Positions 62,045 to 64,000 of a DNA stretch of 64,000 nucleotides are shown in pieces. Positions within the stretch are counted from its first letter, which is position 1; each line of letters starts with the position of its first letter. This DNA is from an uncultured Lachnospiraceae bacterium (GTDB lineage Bacteria > Bacillota > Clostridia > Lachnospirales > Lachnospiraceae). Location: the NCBI GenBank assembly GCA_910585765.1, contig CAJUES010000006.1:28777-92776 (forward strand). The letters run 5' to 3'. The notes under the pieces were generated by a model that was not told the DNA's origin, searched no databases, and worked only from the letters and a program-made list of their open reading frames with translations. A program made the position numbers and the translations under genes.

Positions 62045-62734
62045 CTACTCGATCGGATCTCTCGCATCCAGTCCTTTGCCCAACTGCCTGATCTGCCGCT
62101 CCAGCTCCAGGATGCGGTTTGTCATCTCGCTGTTTGCATACTGCAGATTCCTGATATCCTCGCTCACGGGATCGGGAAGATCCACCTGGTTCAAATCCTC
62201 GCGCACAAGCTTCTGGTTGTTGCGGCGCACCACCCGCCCGGGCACACCGACCACCGTGCAGTTGGGGGGAACCTCCTCGATCACGACGCTCCCCGCCCCG
62301 ATCTTGGAATTCTCGCCGACCTTGAAGGAACCGATGATCTTGGCGCCCGCGCTGATCATCACATTGTCACCGATCGTCGGATGGCGCTTCCCGTGTTCCT
62401 TGCCCGTGCCGCCGAGCGTCACGCCCTGGTACAGCGTGACGTTGTTGCCGACCACCGCCGTCTCCCCGATGATCACGCCGTTTCCATGGTCGATAAAAAA
62501 ATTTTCTCCAATCTCTGCACCGGGATGTATCTCGATACCAGTCTTTCTGACAGCGCGCTGGGAGATCCACCTGGCGAGGAAAAAGTGTCCGCCCTTGTAC
62601 AGCTGATGCGCCACACGATAGTGCAGCATCACCTTAAAGCTCGGATACAGAAACACCTCCAAACTGGAATGGATCGCCGGATCGCGCTCCCTTATGACTC
62701 TTATCTCGTTTTTAATGTTCTTAATAAATCCCAT
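62045..62734 (-). CDS. cysE: Serine O-acetyltransferase
   Basis: This 229-residue enzyme makes O-acetylserine for cysteine synthesis. The left-handed beta-helix of hexapeptide repeats is visible in IEIHPGAEIGENFFIDHGNGVIIGETAVVGNNVTLYQGVTLGGTGKEHGKRHPTIGDNVMI region, with the catalytic His-Asp pair in FIDHGNG. The C-terminal GVPGRVVRR is typical. It belongs to the shorter EpsC/CysE type of Firmicutes. It is upstream of cysS on the same strand. Confidence 0.95.
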   Translation of the reverse strand: MGFIKNIKNEIRVIRERDPAIHSSLEVFLYPSFKVMLHYRVAHQLYKGGHFFLARWISQRAVRKTGIEIHPGAEIGENFFIDHGNGVIIGETAVVGNNVTLYQGVTLGGTGKEHGKRHPTIGDNVMISAGAKIIGSFKVGENSKIGAGSVVIEEVPPNCTVVGVPGRVVRRNNQKLVREDLNQVDLPDPVSEDIRNLQYANSEMTNRILELERQIRQLGKGLDARDPIE

Positions 62735-62766
62735 CTTGTGCCTCCGTTGAGACTGTTTTGCTTACT

Positions 62767-63513
62767 TTAGATTATGTCGTGATCCGAAACTGTTTCTATG
62801 TTCACCGCCGTGTTGAGCGCGATCTCCATCATCTGCGTGAAGGAGTTCTGACGCTCCTCGGCGGTCGTCGCCTCACCCGTCACCAGACTGTCCGAGACCG
62901 TGAACATCGCAAGCGCGTTTTTCCCGCATCTCGCCGCATTCATGTACAGCGCCGCAGCTTCCATCTCCACGCAGAGCACGCCCATCTTCTGCCAGCCCTC
63001 GTTAGCCGCATCATCATCGTTGTAAAACACATCCGACGACAGGATATTCCCCACATGATAGCGCGCGCCCGCGCGTTCCGCCTGCGCGATCGCCTCCTTC
63101 AACAGCGCATAACTTGCGATCGGGGCAAACGTGCCGTTGAGCCCGTACTGACTCGCATAATTAGAGTTCGTACACGCTCCCATGCCAAACACGATGTCGC
63201 GGATCTTCACTTCCGCCTGCATAGCTCCGGTCGAGCCGATCCGCATGATATTGTCCACGTCAAAAAAGTGAAACAGCTCATATGAGTAGATCCCGATAGT
63301 AGGCATTCCCATACCGCTTGCCATGACGCTGATCTTCGTCCCCTTATAAGTACCTGTGTAGCCCTGTATACCCCGGATATTGTTGACGAGAACCGCATTC
63401 TCCAGAAAATTTTCAGCGATAAACTTTGACCGCAGCGGATCTCCGGGCATCAGCACAGTCTTTCCAAAAGCATCCTTCTCTGCATTGATATGAGGTGTTG
63501 TGACTAGTGACAT
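62767..63513 (-). CDS. deoD: Purine nucleoside phosphorylase, DeoD type
   Basis: This 248-residue hexameric phosphorylase splits purine (deoxy)nucleosides. Family motifs are VLMPGDPLRSKFIAENFLE (phosphate site), SGMGMPTIGIYSYELF, MRIGSTGAMQAEVKIRDIV, VEMEAAALYMNAARCGK and TVSDSLVTGE with the catalytic Asp. It lies 32 bases upstream of cysE on the same strand. The start follows GGAGGGATGCAGT. It serves purine salvage. Confidence 0.96.
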   Translation of the reverse strand: MSLVTTPHINAEKDAFGKTVLMPGDPLRSKFIAENFLENAVLVNNIRGIQGYTGTYKGTKISVMASGMGMPTIGIYSYELFHFFDVDNIMRIGSTGAMQAEVKIRDIVFGMGACTNSNYASQYGLNGTFAPIASYALLKEAIAQAERAGARYHVGNILSSDVFYNDDDAANEGWQKMGVLCVEMEAAALYMNAARCGKNALAMFTVSDSLVTGEATTAEERQNSFTQMMEIALNTAVNIETVSDHDII

Positions 63514-63540
63514 ACTGCATCCCTCCTGTTTTCTGATCTG

Positions 63541-64000
63541 TCAATAAATGTCGTCCAGCCATGCCGGACCTGCTAGGTATATACTATCAAATTTCGCATT
63601 CTGTTTCAACCGGATATGCCCAAAAAGAAACGCCGTCAGCTCGCCGATCGTGACTGTGACCTCCGGGCGCATGGACGCGTCATCCGCGCCCCCTGTCCCT
63701 GGCTCATCCACGCGCTCCATGCGGCTTCCCTTCTCGTCGATATACCATATGAAGAGACCGTCATTCTCCGCGATCACCGGATCATGGATCCGGATCGCGA
63801 TCGTGATCTGACCATTCCCGGTGACATGCCCGAGCATTTCAGGCAGATTGACGATCCTTGCCATGAAAGCCGGACCTTTGCCCTCCGCCGCTTTTTCTGT
63901 CACGATGTAACATTTCCTGTCAAACGTCTGGTCGAACACCACCTCCCTGACGCTGTCAGCCCCGGTATCCGTGCAGGCAAAACACCCCTTGCGAACTCCG
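63541..64000 (-). CDS. C-terminal part of an Eis-like GNAT acetyltransferase (cut by the window end)
   Basis: The frame is open to the end of the window and continues beyond it, so only about 150 C-terminal residues are visible. MARIVNLPEMLG, ITIAIRIHDPVIAENDGLFIW and VTVTIGELTAFLFGHIRL match the sterol-carrier-like C-terminal domain of Eis-type GNAT proteins. The N-terminal acetyltransferase domain lies outside. The stop is TGA at 63541. An in-frame GTG at 63942 exists but is not a likely start because the similarity runs through it. Confidence 0.75.
   Translation of the reverse strand, partial: GVRKGCFACTDTGADSVREVVFDQTFDRKCYIVTEKAAEGKGPAFMARIVNLPEMLGHVTGNGQITIAIRIHDPVIAENDGLFIWYIDEKGSRMERVDEPGTGGADDASMRPEVTVTIGELTAFLFGHIRLKQNAKFDSIYLAGPAWLDDIY

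Overview
The window is a 64 kb piece of a Gram-positive chromosome, most likely a Lachnospiraceae member (Clostridia). The evidence is GC-rich coding sequence with strong AGGAGG-type ribosome sites, a T-box leader, sigma-H and mini-RNase III linked to cysS, a GatCAB transamidation operon, single-chain PurL, DUF6273/DUF4474/DUF3048 proteins and lactate dehydrogenase. Genus cannot be fixed from the sequence. The first 41 bases are Illumina adapter, so this is the uncleaned end of a draft contig. Most genes lie on the minus strand.

Layout. 50-9285: nuclease-helicase, HPr-like protein, heterodimeric ABC exporter, MATE pump, nitroreductase. 9591-19804: a chemoreceptor, then a minus-strand run of PurF-like protein, second chemoreceptor, sugar-type binding lipoprotein and PurL. 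19991-23857: SUKH protein with a LytTR/GHKL two-component system and a membrane-anchored DUF6273 protein. 23967-26674: Zn/Cd efflux operon (ArsR, HMA protein, P-type ATPase) carrying a 166 bp MITE-like insertion. 26841-30314: DprA-core protein, HTH-Uma2 nuclease, phosphoesterase, DUF4474 protein. 30400-36107: T-box leader, aspS, gatC, gatA, gatB. 36117-38918: AT-richer island with a Septu-like ATPase/HNH pair whose HNH gene is broken, plus remnants of an MFS and a DUF1848 gene. 38977-45137: five-gene acyl-ligase/ACP/condensation-like cluster with a divergent TetR regulator and clear operators. 45263-55612: mutY, hybrid sensor kinase, GNAT, LysR/MATE pair, FeoB-associated peptide, ldh, thioesterase, TetR, vanZ. 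55613-56208: gene-free repeat and hairpin region. 56209-64000: DUF3048 protein, response regulator, sigH, rlmB, orphan protein, mrnC, cysS, cysE, deoD and the end of an Eis-like acetyltransferase.

Main points of interest: a PurF homologue that has lost its glutaminase nucleophile, next to a chemoreceptor and binding protein inside a purine gene run; a free-standing ligase/ACP/condensation-like cluster under an apparent TetR operator system; a decayed Septu-like defence locus; direct repeats placed like a LytTR activation site upstream of the SUKH gene; a T-box whose specifier reads GAAC (overlapping Glu and Asn codons); a MITE ending at the arsR stop codon; and many short tandem repeats in intergenic DNA. 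No tRNA, rRNA, intact insertion sequence or CRISPR array was seen.
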